Below, in pieces: positions 1 to 8,219 of a stretch of DNA of 64,000 bases; positions within the stretch are counted from its first letter, which is position 1; each line of letters opens with the position of its first letter. The notes beneath the pieces are model-generated. The model was not told where the DNA came from, made no database searches, and worked only from the letters and a program-made list of their open reading frames with translations. Location of the stretch: positions 3,436,001-3,500,000 of the forward strand of contig NZ_CP139247.1 of the NCBI RefSeq assembly GCF_034087045.1, in the 5' to 3' direction. The stretch is from Chitinophaga sancti (GTDB taxonomy: Bacteria > Bacteroidota > Bacteroidia > Chitinophagales > Chitinophagaceae). The translations under genes and the position numbers were made by a program.

Positions 1-57
1 GGCAAAAGATAGGGTACTGCATAGTAATGCAGCGACGAATAGTAAAACTTGTCTCAT
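1..57 (-). CDS. N-terminus of an exported protein (partial, runs off the window)
   Basis: Only the first 19 codons are present, read leftwards from an ATG at 57. They begin MRQVLLFVAALLCSTLSFA, a textbook Sec signal peptide with one Arg, a hydrophobic core and a small-residue SFA cleavage site. The protein is therefore exported to the periplasm or outer membrane. Nothing of the mature part is visible, so no function can be given. The open frame continues to base 1 without a stop. Confidence 0.6.
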   Translation of the reverse strand, partial: MRQVLLFVAALLCSTLSFA

Positions 58-229
58 GCGTAGGGTTTTTTGGTCAATAATTTGCTCTATTATGAATGTA
101 GTGCAATTCGCTGCAGCCTCGGGTGTATTGAAGGTTTGAAAAAGCTGTTTTTTGAGTGGGGGTTTTATTTGGGTGTATGGAGTTTTTTATGGGGGCCGTT
201 TTGCGGAGAGAGGAGGCAGTGGTTGGCGA

Positions 230-436
230 GTTTTGCGAAGGAAGTTTTACGGGGTTTGCGCAGAGAGTTTTACGGATTTAGCGCAGCGCATTTTGCGAAG
301 AGGGAGCATAAATTGCGAAGGGTGAGTATAAATTGTGAAGGGGATGTATTATTTGCAAGGGAAGGAGCATTAATCGCAAAGAAAGGAGCATTAATTCCAA
401 AGAAAGATTTATTAGTTGTAAGGAAAGATGTAATAA
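230..436. repeat. Degenerate tandem repeat, unit about 20-21 bp
   Basis: Between the partial exported gene and the VF530-type gene the core TTGCGAAG or a close variant recurs at 233, 293, 313, 333, 353, 374, 395 and 416. Spacing from 293 on is 20 to 21 bases. Each core is followed by a purine-rich stretch and an AT-rich end such as GAGCATAAA. The units drift steadily from left to right. A long plus-strand frame runs through them, but its product is low-complexity and I do not consider it a gene. Confidence 0.6.
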
Positions 437-661
437 TTATTTCACCTTCCCGCTTTTCAGCGCATCTTTATAAAACTCTTCTACCTTTGTTCTTGCCCAC
501 GGTGTTTTGCGAAGAAACTTGAGTGAAGATTGAATGGAAGGATTACTAATAAAGCAATTGATCCTGATCTGGTAACCCAACTCATCCCACCCATAAGCAT
601 CTACCAGTTGGGTAAGCAATTTCTCAAGCGTAATACCGTGTAAAGGATCTTTTGATTCCAT
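437..661 (-). CDS. VF530-family (DUF2132) small protein
   Basis: This is a 74-residue protein matching the VF530/DUF2132 family along its whole length. It opens with [15 protein letters not shown], has YGWDELG in the middle, and carries the family signature [18 protein letters not shown] near residues 40-57, followed by a short basic tail. Members are compact helical proteins reported as DNA-binding-like, with no defined cellular role. I chose the ATG at 661 because it gives the family's normal N-terminus. Longer upstream codons would run into the divergent promoter of the ABC transporter gene that starts at 735. Confidence 0.85.
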   Translation of the reverse strand: MESKDPLHGITLEKLLTQLVDAYGWDELGYQIRINCFISNPSIQSSLKFLRKTPWARTKVEEFYKDALKSGKVK

Positions 662-704
662 TTCATATTGTTTGTGCCGCAAATATACAGCACAATATTT
701 TTTA

Positions 705-712
705 TATCTTTG
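705..712 (+). promoter_or_regulatory. Bacteroidota -7 promoter box (TATCTTTG)
   Basis: TATCTTTG fits the TAnnTTTG consensus of the Bacteroidota primary sigma factor and lies 22 bases before the ATG at 735. I do not see a correctly spaced -33 TTG, so only the -7 box is claimed. Confidence 0.45.
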
Positions 713-734
713 CATCTTATCTAATTTTATCGCT

Positions 735-2513
735 ATGGCTAACCCATATATCTCCCTGCTGCGCACTGCCTGGCATTACGCACGAAAGGAGAGGAGGAGA
801 TATGTACTGGTGTATGCCATGTTTACAGTTTCTGCCATTATTAATGCATTATACCCAATGCTACTGGGATGGTTTATCAACAAGATCCAACAGGATACCC
901 AGCAGGTATTACACTTTGCCTTCCTTTATGCTGCCAGTTATTTCGGACTCAAAGTGCTGGAATGGTGCTTTCATGGCCCTGCCCGTGTAATGGAACGGGA
1001 ACTTGCTTTTAACCTGAGCCGTAACTTTCTCCAAACCCGGTATCACCAGGTACTGCACCTGCCCGTAAAATGGCACCAGGACCACCATAGTGGTGCCACC
1101 ATCAATCGTATCCGTAAGGCATACGAAGCCCTGAAAACCTTTTTCGATCATGGCTTTATGTATTTAAGAGCATTAGGAAAACTGATCTTTTCTGTCATTG
1201 CCATCGTTTATTTCTCACCATTATTCGGTACCATCGGTGTTGTGCTCGGTGCCATCACCATCTGGGTGATCTTTAAATTTGACAAGCCTTTTATCCGTAC
1301 ACTGGATGAGGTGAATGAAAGAGAGCATGTGGTGTCTTCAACCCTGTTCGATAGTCTTTCCAATATCATGACGGTAATTACCCTGCGGCTGGAAAAGAGC
1401 ATGGAAACTGGCTTATTATCAAAAGTAGCCCTGATACTACATCCATTTAAAAAGAATGTCCGGATCAATGAATGGAAATGGTTTGTGGCTGATATGTTGA
1501 TCACCCTTATTTATTGCGTAATAGCGGTAGGATACGTATTGCAAAACTGGAAACAGGGATCGGTATTTTATGTAGCCGGCCTTGTTACGCTGTTGGGATA
1601 TGTGAACCAATTCACCAGCGTGTTCTATGATTTTGCCTGGCAGTATACTGATATTACACAATACAATACCTCCGTACAAACTGCCGCCAATATTGATAGC
1701 GCATTCAACGAACAGCACCGCCCTGATGCACATACAGACCTGCCGCATACCTGGCAGGAGATTCAGATAAAAGACCTGAGCTTTTCTCACAGGGAACAAT
1801 ACGATGCCGAACATGGACCACAAAGTCTGCATGGCCTGCACCTCCGTATACCCCGTGGTAAACGGATTGCACTGATAGGAGAAAGTGGTAGTGGTAAAAG
1901 TACGCTCCTGTCATTATTGAGAGGACTATATGAGCCGCGCCCGGGTATGCAGCTGACAGTAGATGAAAAGACATACGACCTGGATACACTCAATGAAACA
2001 GTGACCCTCTTTCCACAGGAACCTGAGATCTTTGAGAATACCATTGCCTACAATGTGACCCTGGGCCTGCCTTTCAGCGAAGCAGATATCAAAGAAGTAT
2101 GTGAAAGTGCGCATTTTACAGATGTGATCAGCCAGTTGCCTATGGGCCTGGAATCGGATATCCGTGAAAAAGGGGTGAACCTATCCGGTGGACAAAAACA
2201 ACGACTGGCGCTGGCCAGAGGTATACTCGCGGCACGCGAGAGTGAAGTGGTATTGTTGGATGAACCTACCAGTAGTGTGGATCCTAAGACGGAAGTCATG
2301 ATTTACAATAAGCTGTTTGCGGCATTTGCAGATAAGGCGGTGATCTCTTCTATTCATCGCCTGCACCTGTTGCCACAATTTGACTATGTGTATGTGTTAC
2401 ATCAGGGGCGTATTGCAGATGAAGGGACATTTGAACATCTTCGGAATAATAGTCCGATCTTTCAGGAGTTATGGAAACACCAGAAGGATACGATGGGGAA
2501 GCATTTTCAGTAA
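735..2513 (+). CDS. ABC transporter, fused permease and ATPase (exporter type)
   Basis: This 592-residue half-transporter has an N-terminal six-helix membrane domain (about 15-310) and a C-terminal nucleotide-binding domain (about 345-585). The ATPase has Walker [10 protein letters not shown] near residue 382, signature LSGGQKQR near 483, Walker [10 protein letters not shown] and an H-loop SSIHR. It would act as a homodimer exporting an unknown substrate, possibly lipid or peptide, across the inner membrane. I used the ATG at 735 (MANPYISLL). A longer frame from 672 would cover the promoter box at 705-712. The gene stands alone, with 680 bases free downstream. Confidence 0.9.
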   Translation: MANPYISLLRTAWHYARKERRRYVLVYAMFTVSAIINALYPMLLGWFINKIQQDTQQVLHFAFLYAASYFGLKVLEWCFHGPARVMERELAFNLSRNFLQTRYHQVLHLPVKWHQDHHSGATINRIRKAYEALKTFFDHGFMYLRALGKLIFSVIAIVYFSPLFGTIGVVLGAITIWVIFKFDKPFIRTLDEVNEREHVVSSTLFDSLSNIMTVITLRLEKSMETGLLSKVALILHPFKKNVRINEWKWFVADMLITLIYCVIAVGYVLQNWKQGSVFYVAGLVTLLGYVNQFTSVFYDFAWQYTDITQYNTSVQTAANIDSAFNEQHRPDAHTDLPHTWQEIQIKDLSFSHREQYDAEHGPQSLHGLHLRIPRGKRIALIGESGSGKSTLLSLLRGLYEPRPGMQLTVDEKTYDLDTLNETVTLFPQEPEIFENTIAYNVTLGLPFSEADIKEVCESAHFTDVISQLPMGLESDIREKGVNLSGGQKQRLALARGILAARESEVVLLDEPTSSVDPKTEVMIYNKLFAAFADKAVISSIHRLHLLPQFDYVYVLHQGRIADEGTFEHLRNNSPIFQELWKHQKDTMGKHFQ

Positions 2514-2704
2514 ATTGAAATACCGGTTGCTATTGTGGTTAATCGTTGCATATACTCCTGTTTAGCATCCACAGGGGTTCTATTTGGATGTGAAGTAGTT
2601 TCATAAAAGAACATCCAGAAAAATAAAGACATTCATGAAGGCGGAAATTCACAAACGGGGATGAAAACCATTTTCAGAAACAAAGACCACCTACTATAAA
2701 ATAT

Positions 2705-2730
2705 CCCCAAAAGTTCAGACACTTTTGGGG
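2705..2730. terminator. Hairpin CCCCAAAAGT / ACTTTTGGGG
   Basis: Perfect 10-bp arms flank the loop TCAGAC. It lies 190 bases after the ABC transporter stop with no clear T-run, so it may be a weak terminator, a repeat end or a mobile-element terminus. Confidence 0.35.
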
Positions 2731-2829
2731 CCAGCCCACTAATTTAACCAGAACGCTTGACTAAAAAAACATTCGCCGCCACATCCCAAGTTTCTACCCG
2801 TATTTGCATTGAAACGGATATTGCAGCTG

Positions 2830-2985
2830 ATGTATTCTACTTATAGACGGCCACCAGTGAGCATTGAAATAATAACAAGACTGAAAGGAGAAGAAATTGA
2901 TGAAGCGTTTCCAATGGCGCAAATAATTATTGAAGAGGGATTAGAATTGAGATTTCAACATATAAATAACCTGATCGAAGCTTAA
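2830..2985 (+). CDS. Short hypothetical ORF, 51 residues
   Basis: An ATG-to-TAA frame starts MYSTYRRPPVSIEI and ends HINNLIEA. The composition (many Glu, Ile, Leu, Arg) looks protein-like and the C-terminal half could form an amphipathic helix. There is no recognisable domain, no clear ribosome binding site and no partner gene. It may be a small gene or the remains of a larger one, and its existence is uncertain. Confidence 0.25.
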   Translation: MYSTYRRPPVSIEIITRLKGEEIDEAFPMAQIIIEEGLELRFQHINNLIEA

Positions 2986-3041
2986 AAAGCAGCAGGCTGG
3001 CATAAGGATCTATTCATTTCCCGTTCCCAAAATCGAAATTC

Positions 3042-3079
3042 CATAATTCACACATTATGATTCAAATGTGTGAATTATG
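3042..3079. other. 15-bp perfect inverted repeat upstream of the stomatin-like gene
   Basis: Arms CATAATTCACACATT (3042-3056) and its exact complement (3065-3079) flank an 8-base loop. There is no T-run, so an RNA hairpin or protein-binding palindrome is as likely as a terminator. It sits about 115 bases before the start of the SPFH gene. Confidence 0.4.
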
Positions 3080-3193
3080 TAAATATTTACCAGAATGCTG
3101 TAATACTTCCCTGATTAATTTAAGCCAACTTCACAACTAAAAGCTGGGCATTTAAATTAATATAAATTCTTTAATCAACACTATATAACAAAA

Positions 3194-4075
3194 ATGATGA
3201 TTACACAAATATTATTAATAACGATCGGGGCAATATTATTACTGTTCTTTTCAGGAGTGAAAATCGTAAGACCAACGCACAGAGGTTTAATAGAAAGGCT
3301 TGGCAAATATACTAGATTCGCGCATCCTGGTTTTAATTGGGTAATTCCTATCATAGATAGAATATTTATAGTCAATATTACAGAACAAATGGTCGATGCA
3401 CAGCCACAGGAAATTATCACAAACGATAATCTGAATGCCAGTGTAGATGCTCAAATATATTTCAGGGTGCTTGAAGAAGAAGAAAATGTAAAAAGTTCAC
3501 TGTATAATGTAAACGATTATAAATTACAAATTGTAAACCTTGCCCGTACTACTTTGCGAAACATTATAGGCACACTTACGTTAAGGTCAGCTAATAGCGA
3601 GAGAGGGAAAATAAATGCGGAGTTGCACACCACTCTTAAAAATGAAACTGCCAGCTGGGGAATTGTGATTGTTAGAACTGAATTAAAACAAATTGATCCA
3701 CCTTCAGACGTACAGGAAACTATGAATAAAGTGGTAAAAGCAGAAAATGAAAAGATTGCCGCCATTGACTATGCAACTGCTGCTGAAACTGTAGCAGATG
3801 GAGTAAAACGGGCTAAAATAAAAGAAGCTGAAGGTTATAAACGATCAAAGGTTTTACATGCTGAAGGCGAAGCCGAAGCCATTAAACTGGTGAATGTAGC
3901 TGCTGATGAATTCTTTACAGGGAACGCCCAGTTGTTACGAAAGTTAGAAGCAGTTGAAAACTCTCTAATGTCTAATGCGAAAATCGTTATTCCGTCTGGA
4001 ACTGAATTGATAAATATTATTAGTGAAATGGCTGGAATGTTACCCGTTCCACAAAGGAAGAACCTTAATGGTTAA
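3194..4075 (+). CDS. SPFH/stomatin-like membrane protein
   Basis: The 293-residue protein starts with one membrane helix (about 4-21) followed by a band-7/SPFH domain (about 24-190) with the stomatin-type GLIERLGKYTRFAHPGFNW segment, QEIITNDNLNASVDAQIYFRV and TLRNIIGTLTL. An Ala/Glu-rich coiled coil (about 180-245) follows. Such proteins form large oligomers in membrane microdomains and often act with NfeD-type partners or FtsH, but no partner is present here. The stop is followed directly, in the same frame, by the truncated baeRF fragment. ATGs at 3194 and 3197 are both possible starts. Confidence 0.88.
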   Translation: MMITQILLITIGAILLLFFSGVKIVRPTHRGLIERLGKYTRFAHPGFNWVIPIIDRIFIVNITEQMVDAQPQEIITNDNLNASVDAQIYFRVLEEEENVKSSLYNVNDYKLQIVNLARTTLRNIIGTLTLRSANSERGKINAELHTTLKNETASWGIVIVRTELKQIDPPSDVQETMNKVVKAENEKIAAIDYATAAETVADGVKRAKIKEAEGYKRSKVLHAEGEAEAIKLVNVAADEFFTGNAQLLRKLEAVENSLMSNAKIVIPSGTELINIISEMAGMLPVPQRKNLNG

Positions 4076-4405
4076 GAATAATCATCGGTTTTTACGTCTT
4101 CAAAAATATATTTTGCTCACCCGATTCTTTCAGGATATAGACAAGCACTTTTCAGGCAGGTGATATTTAGAACAACGACCAATGTGGATACTTTGCTCTT
4201 TCTGGAGGATTTTATAATTGCAGGTAATATAACCGACAGTACTACCGGTGCTATTCATATAGGAACTTTGAGCGACCCTCAAACAGACGACCTGCTGGAT
4301 GACATTGGTGAACTGGTAACCAAAATGGGTGGACAAGTAATAGTTATGCCTCCTGAAAATATGCCAACAACACGTACGGGACTAGCTGCTATATTCAGGT
4401 ATTGA
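4076..4405 (+). pseudogene. C-terminal remnant of a bacterial eRF1-like (baeRF) protein
   Basis: The frame open from the stomatin-like stop to 4405 encodes about 109 residues. Its centre reads FRTTTNVDTLL and it ends VMPPENMP..GLAAIFRY. That ending, with an invariant-looking last stretch after a Met-Pro motif, is the pattern of the C-terminal domain of bacterial archaeo-eukaryotic release-factor-like proteins. The two N-terminal domains are missing and no start codon with a binding site is present (a GTG at 4160 is the only candidate). It is best read as a 5'-truncated gene left by a deletion that also set the 3' border of the stomatin-like gene. Confidence 0.5.
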
Positions 4406-4570
4406 CCCGATTAAAGATTCCGGGATTATTGGCCCTTGCAATTGCAGCGAATCTTAATAAAATCAGAAATCATACTTGATAGCTGGAAGATGTTCGGACG
4501 GCCTTTAAATAAATGTAATTTTGTGATTTGTTCTGATACATGAGGATGTATAGATAAATTAGGTTTACAA
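4406..4570. other. Non-coding stretch between gene remnants
   Basis: I see no gene, hairpin or promoter here. The stretch separates the baeRF remnant from the transposase remnant. Confidence 0.4.
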
Positions 4571-4999
4571 CTACTCAGTCATTGAATATGCCAGGTGATC
4601 CCTATGAATGTCTGGCACAAACAGTACTTCCATATTATCCAATTCTTTTCTGACCTGGTGATTGTTGCCATATAGTCCATCTGCTCCTACAAAAATCAAA
4701 GCTGGTGCCTATCTCTATCTGGTACTTTACAATATCTATTACCAGTTCAAATTTAGTTTTATGTTTATACCTTTCTTTGGGTACTCCCGTGACTTTACAG
4801 CGCTTAGGGTAAGATGTCCGGCTTTCCGGAAGGTTATCTGTTAAACCGTAATAATTTTCTGCACTTACCCCCGCATAGACCGCCACATGGCAGTTATCAA
4901 CCTTCCCAATTGTACTACAATATTGGCGCGTTACGCCTACAGAATAATCTCCTTTCTTTAGATTGGAACTTTCATCTGTGCGGAGTACTACCAAATCAA
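4571..4999 (-). pseudogene. Frameshifted remnant of an IS701-like DDE transposase
   Basis: Read leftwards from 4999, the first frame gives RTDESSNLKKGDYSVGVTRQY, then GKVDNCHVAVYAGVS, then LPESRTSYPKRC and KTKFELVIDIV. This is the central catalytic part of IS701/IS4-type transposases around the first Asp (TDES). After FDF an extra T in a T-run shifts the frame. The alternative frame resumes as VGADGLYGNNHQVRKELD and continues to HRDHLAYSMTE before a stop at 4571, carrying the second catalytic Asp (GADGLYG). The N-terminus and the part with the last Glu are absent. It is a dead fragment. Confidence 0.75.
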
Positions 5000-5042
5000 A
5001 TACAATATAACATAACTATATTTCTATAAGGACATTATAAGG

Positions 5043-5095
5043 TCATTATAAGGTCACCTCAATATCGATTTGATATTGAAGTGACCTTATAATGA
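5043..5095. repeat. Large inverted repeat: two 24-base arms, 5-base loop
   Basis: Arms 5043-5066 and 5072-5095 are complementary at 23 of 24 positions and flank GATTT. The outer part ATTATAAGGTC is also directly repeated at 5034-5044 and 5045-5055. It lies next to the 5' border of the transposase remnant, which fits an insertion-sequence end or a MITE-like hairpin. There is no T-run typical of a terminator. Confidence 0.6.
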
Positions 5096-5182
5096 TATTT
5101 TAGTATTGGTATAGTGATAAAGATTCACTATATTAGCATACCTATATTTATTATTGATTTTATAACCTCAAAACTGTTTGTT

Positions 5183-5722
5183 ATGGCTCTTGTAAAAGAC
5201 AACATACTCCTCCAATGCATCCGAGGCTCCCTCGGTGATCAACTCACGATTTACGAAAGGAACGGGCAGATTATTATTGCCAAAAAACGCGGTCCGTCGA
5301 AGAATAAGCCGACAATAAAGCAGCTGGAAGCCAGGTATAAGATGAAGATAGCGGCGGCTTATGCGCTGGCGATCCTGAAAGATCCGGACCTGAAGGCTTA
5401 TTATAAGTCGCTGGCTGGGCCTGGGCAGAATGCTTATAATATGGCGGTGAAGGATGCTTATAAGTCCCCGGAGATTCAGAATATCAGATTCGAAGAAGAG
5501 ACTGTGGTAGTGACTGCGAAGGATGAATTTAGGGTAGCAGCAGTGGAAGTACGGGTGGTAGATGCTGATGGTGTTATCGTGGATAGAGGCGCCGCTGTTT
5601 TAGGCAGGAATGGCGTGGATTGGTATTATAAGGTAGCCAGTCAGCCACCGGGTGGTAAGATAATAGTGGTGGCGGTGGATTTGCCGGGGAATGAAACGGT
5701 CAGGGAAGTGAGATTGGAGTAA
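5183..5722 (+). CDS. Conserved Bacteroidota hypothetical protein
   Basis: The product has 179 residues and starts MALVKDNILLQCIRGSLGDQ. This opening resembles small proteins common in Bacteroidota whose first residues are MALVK.N.LLQ..RGSLG, and I know no function for them. The N-terminal part is Lys-rich and helical (PSKNKPTIKQLEARYKMK), and the C-terminal half (about 100-179) is Val-rich and looks like a beta domain. There is no signal peptide. I chose the ATG at 5183, since upstream codons from 5114 translate to a hydrophobic, AT-rich run with no family resemblance. Confidence 0.6.
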   Translation: MALVKDNILLQCIRGSLGDQLTIYERNGQIIIAKKRGPSKNKPTIKQLEARYKMKIAAAYALAILKDPDLKAYYKSLAGPGQNAYNMAVKDAYKSPEIQNIRFEEETVVVTAKDEFRVAAVEVRVVDADGVIVDRGAAVLGRNGVDWYYKVASQPPGGKIIVVAVDLPGNETVREVRLE

Positions 5723-5780
5723 ATAAGGGGAACATTTGTCCCTGTAATCTTAGAAAACAGAAACAAATGTTTGTGGAGGG

Positions 5781-5924
5781 TGTGTGTGAATGCTTATGTT
5801 GAATTGGACAACGCTATCTGGGTGAATGTTTGTGTTGAACCAGCCAGCACAGTCTGGGTGAATGCTTGTGTTGAACCAGCCAGCGCAGTCTGCTCGACTG
5901 CTTGTGAATTGGACACCTGTCTGA
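5781..5924. repeat. Four tandem 36-bp repeats
   Basis: Units start at 5781, 5817, 5853 and 5889. The second and third are nearly identical (start TCTGGGTGAATG, end CAGCCAGC.CAG); the first and fourth are diverged. The unit length is a multiple of 12 and 3, and the plus strand stays open as a 12-residue repeat, but no start, signal or domain supports a gene. Confidence 0.7.
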
Positions 5925-5959
5925 GTAATTACTTGTGTCGAATCATAAAGCTACCTACA

Positions 5960-6598
5960 TTAACTCTTTGCCGCCGCTGCCGTCCCTTCCGGTGCTGCTT
6001 CCAGATTCGTGACCAGATTCACATGTTGTATATTTTTCTCTTTAAAAGTTTCCAGTACTCTCCTCACTACCGGATAAGGTGTTTCATTATCCGCCTTGAT
6101 ACAATATTTCAATTGCTTAATATTACTGGTCTGAGCGGCCCTGCCGTATTCAATCCAGGTTACTAATTCATTATTGGTTGAATCAGTTGGAATCCCTTTT
6201 TCCAACGGTGATTTTTTCCTGTCATTTGATTTTAAGGAAAGATATTCTTTCAGATGGTTAAAATCTGTTCCTACTGATGCCCCCATTGTAAAGTTAATGA
6301 TCTGCGCATCTGATAATCCCAGTTTAAACTGATCATTGATATCCTGAATTAACTTTTGCCGTTGGCCCTGGCCCTGCATGTCGAAAAATACACGTCCGTT
6401 TTTATCGATACTGACTAAAATTACATCCGCATCAGGTAAGAGCGATGTATTTATAGAGGAAGGTGTAACGATTGCAACAGGTTCATCCGGTTTAAAGGTG
6501 GTCGTCATAATAAAGAAATTCAGGAGAAGGAACACCACGTCACACATCGCTGTCATATCAACTGATGTAGATTTCCTTGCTAATTTAGCTCTGGCCAT
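5960..6598 (-). CDS. ExbD/TolR-type biopolymer transport protein
   Basis: This 212-residue protein begins MARAKLARKSTSVDMTAMCDVVFLLLNFFIM. That matches the ExbD N-terminus: a short cytosolic basic tail, the conserved Asp at the start of one transmembrane helix (about 14-34), then a periplasmic domain. ExbD works with ExbB and TonB to use the proton gradient for outer-membrane transport. Neither partner is encoded nearby, so this is an orphan copy. The periplasmic part (to 212) is longer than a plain ExbD, as in many Bacteroidota. The ATG at 6598 gives the family start; an upstream start at 6628 adds ten atypical residues. Confidence 0.85.
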   Translation of the reverse strand: MARAKLARKSTSVDMTAMCDVVFLLLNFFIMTTTFKPDEPVAIVTPSSINTSLLPDADVILVSIDKNGRVFFDMQGQGQRQKLIQDINDQFKLGLSDAQIINFTMGASVGTDFNHLKEYLSLKSNDRKKSPLEKGIPTDSTNNELVTWIEYGRAAQTSNIKQLKYCIKADNETPYPVVRRVLETFKEKNIQHVNLVTNLEAAPEGTAAAAKS

Positions 6599-6693
6599 AA
6601 CATTGCTTTTTTCTATTGCAAGTTGCAATTTGCAGTGGTGTCAACAAATGGCCATATTGCTCCAGTATATGTCTATTTCACTCCTTGGGGTAA

Positions 6694-7593
6694 TTAAACC
6701 GACACCAGGCTTCTATATTCACTGGGACTGATACCGGTGGCTCTTTTAAAGAATTTACTAAAGAAGAACTGGTCACTGAATGCTAGCCTTTCTGCGATTT
6801 TACTGATAGGGTCTGAGAGGTCGCTTAACATAAATTTGGCTTCTACAATGACCATTTGGGTAATGACCTCGCTGGTTGATTTACCAAACATCTCTTTCAC
6901 ACATTTAGTGAGGTATTTGGGTGTGACGTTTAATCTTTCAGCATAGAATTCAACATCCCTTCTTTTTTTAAAATTGGATGTCAGCTCTGCGTAGAATTTT
7001 TTGACCAGTACCTCTTTACCGTTTAACTGAATTTGTTGGGCCGCTATTTTATCATGCAGTACTGAGGCAACTTCGAAAAATAATACCCTGAATAGATTAA
7101 GGAGCAGTTCACTGATAAAAGGGTGTTCTTTGGGCAATTTATTTTTGATGGCGAGAAGGTCCATAATAGCTTTAATACTGCGGACTTCTGTAGGACTAAG
7201 ACAATGAACGGGTATATGTTGTCTTGTGTAAATACCAAATCCATCCATGTATTTTTTATTCAACGCAGTTTCTGCCAATAGCGTTGTGCTAAAATCAGCG
7301 GCGATGAAAGCGCATTGATGCATGTCGCTTAAGAACTCAAAAATTATATTGGGGTTGCAGATGATAAGGGAATTAGCAGGGATGTCGTATTCAACAAGAT
7401 TTAAGCGCATTTTCAATTTTCCACTTGTGACAAGGATAATTGTATAATGGTCTAAAAGAAATGGAATGGATATTTCCGGTTCTATTACAAGTTCGCCGTT
7501 GTTAAAAATATTGAATTCTTTGCCATGTTTAGTGCCGGCAGCAGCCATGATTTCCTGTATGGTGAGTAGCCTTACTGATGTGCCTTTTTTCAT
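6694..7593 (-). CDS. AraC-family transcriptional regulator
   Basis: The protein has 299 residues. An N-terminal cupin-like sensing domain (about 30-110, with VTSGKLKMRLN and PANSLIICNPN) is followed by a linker and a C-terminal double helix-turn-helix (about 205-297). The latter includes YAERLNVTPKYLTKCVKEMFGKS and the family ending DPISKIAERLAFSDQFFFSKFFKRATGISPSEYR. It binds DNA as a one-component regulator of an unknown ligand. ExbD follows 95 bases downstream on the same strand, but co-regulation is only a guess. Confidence 0.9.
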   Translation of the reverse strand: MKKGTSVRLLTIQEIMAAAGTKHGKEFNIFNNGELVIEPEISIPFLLDHYTIILVTSGKLKMRLNLVEYDIPANSLIICNPNIIFEFLSDMHQCAFIAADFSTTLLAETALNKKYMDGFGIYTRQHIPVHCLSPTEVRSIKAIMDLLAIKNKLPKEHPFISELLLNLFRVLFFEVASVLHDKIAAQQIQLNGKEVLVKKFYAELTSNFKKRRDVEFYAERLNVTPKYLTKCVKEMFGKSTSEVITQMVIVEAKFMLSDLSDPISKIAERLAFSDQFFFSKFFKRATGISPSEYRSLVSV

Positions 7594-7742
7594 GTTGCGT
7601 TAATTCCAATTGTCTGATGTTTCCATATGGCAATTACATTTGTATTTGCATGGTCTTCGCCTGGATTATTTTCATACAGTCTATCACTTATATCCATGGC
7701 TTTTTCATAGTGATCGATTAAGCCAAAGTTGTTGGTGGAGTG

Positions 7743-7754
7743 TAATATTAAACA
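7743..7754 (+). promoter_or_regulatory. Operator-like repeat TAATATTAAACA, copy 1
   Basis: First of three identical 12-mers upstream of hipB. It lies 104 bases before copy 2, so it may be an auxiliary site or act on the divergent AraC gene. Confidence 0.4.
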
Positions 7755-7846
7755 TTTTCTCCTTTAATCTATATGAGCAAGGATATTTACAAGCTTCTCA
7801 AAAGGATCACGTACGTAAAAGCGGCGTACCCAAATTATAATGTTTA

Positions 7847-7858
7847 TAATATTAAACA
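7847..7858 (+). promoter_or_regulatory. Operator-like repeat TAATATTAAACA, copy 2
   Basis: It forms one arm of the imperfect palindrome TGTTTATAATATTAAACA (7841-7858). Copy 3 follows 31 bases on, about three helical turns, so dimers bound at the two sites would share one DNA face. Confidence 0.5.
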
Positions 7859-7877
7859 AAAACGCTTATTTTGTCAA

Positions 7878-7889
7878 TAATATTAAACA
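7878..7889 (+). promoter_or_regulatory. Operator-like repeat TAATATTAAACA, copy 3
   Basis: It ends three bases before the hipB ATG at 7892, a position where bound repressor would block transcription or early elongation. HipB autorepression is established for the family; the assignment of this sequence is inference. Confidence 0.5.
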
Positions 7890-7891
7890 TT

Positions 7892-8209
7892 ATGAAAGAA
7901 TCCTCCCCCTTGTTACCACGAGCTCGCCGAGTGATGGAGCAAATGGGACAGAACATTCACCTTGCACGAAGAAGGCGAAAAATAAGCGCTCAGCAAGTAG
8001 CTGATAGGGCCGGACTGAGCCGGGCTACTCTATGGCAAATTGAAAAAGGATCACCTTCTGTAACGATCGGCAATTACTTTATGGTTTTGTTCGTATTAGG
8101 CTTAGAGAAAGATTTTCTTAAACTTGCTGAAGATGATCAGCTTGGCCGGAAGTTACAGGATGCCGGGTTGGTAACTCCTCAAAGAGCTCCTAAACGAAAT
8201 ACAAAGTAA
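7892..8209 (+). CDS. hipB: HipB-like antitoxin / XRE repressor
   Basis: This 105-residue protein has one XRE helix-turn-helix (about 25-80: MGQNIHLARRRRKISAQQVADRAGLSRATLWQIEKG) and a short basic C-terminal tail. HipB-type proteins neutralise the HipA kinase and repress their own operon. The stop lies 10 bases before the hipA start with AGGAGA between them, so the two genes form a bicistronic unit. I used the ATG at 7892; an internal ATG at 7934 (MEQMGQN) is also plausible and would leave more room for the leader. Three repeated 12-mers upstream are the likely operators. Confidence 0.85.
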   Translation: MKESSPLLPRARRVMEQMGQNIHLARRRRKISAQQVADRAGLSRATLWQIEKGSPSVTIGNYFMVLFVLGLEKDFLKLAEDDQLGRKLQDAGLVTPQRAPKRNTK

Positions 8210-8219
8210 ACAGGAGATC

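Larger units (their letters stand above)
2514..3193. other. Intergenic stretch with two hairpins and a short ORF
   Basis: This 680-base gap is AT-rich. It holds a perfect 10-bp hairpin at 2705-2730, a 51-codon open frame at 2830-2985 and a 15-bp hairpin at 3042-3079, each listed separately. I see no convincing gene of normal size. Confidence 0.5.

Noticed and set aside
70..522. Long plus-strand open frame of 150 codons
   Set aside because: It runs through degenerate tandem repeats and over the VF530 gene on the other strand, has low-complexity Lys/Arg/Ala composition, and shows no domain.
2757..2847. TTG-initiated short frame (LTKKTFAATSQVSTRI...)
   Set aside because: Too short, ends quickly, overlaps the 51-codon frame in another register and has no family support.
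5771..6166. Repeat-containing plus-strand frame of 131 codons
   Set aside because: It overlaps the ExbD gene on the other strand and is driven by the 36-bp repeat staying in frame; no signal peptide or start context.
7610..7840. Plus-strand frame between AraC and hipB
   Set aside because: It lies across the operator region, has no start context or recognisable composition, and is most likely non-coding.
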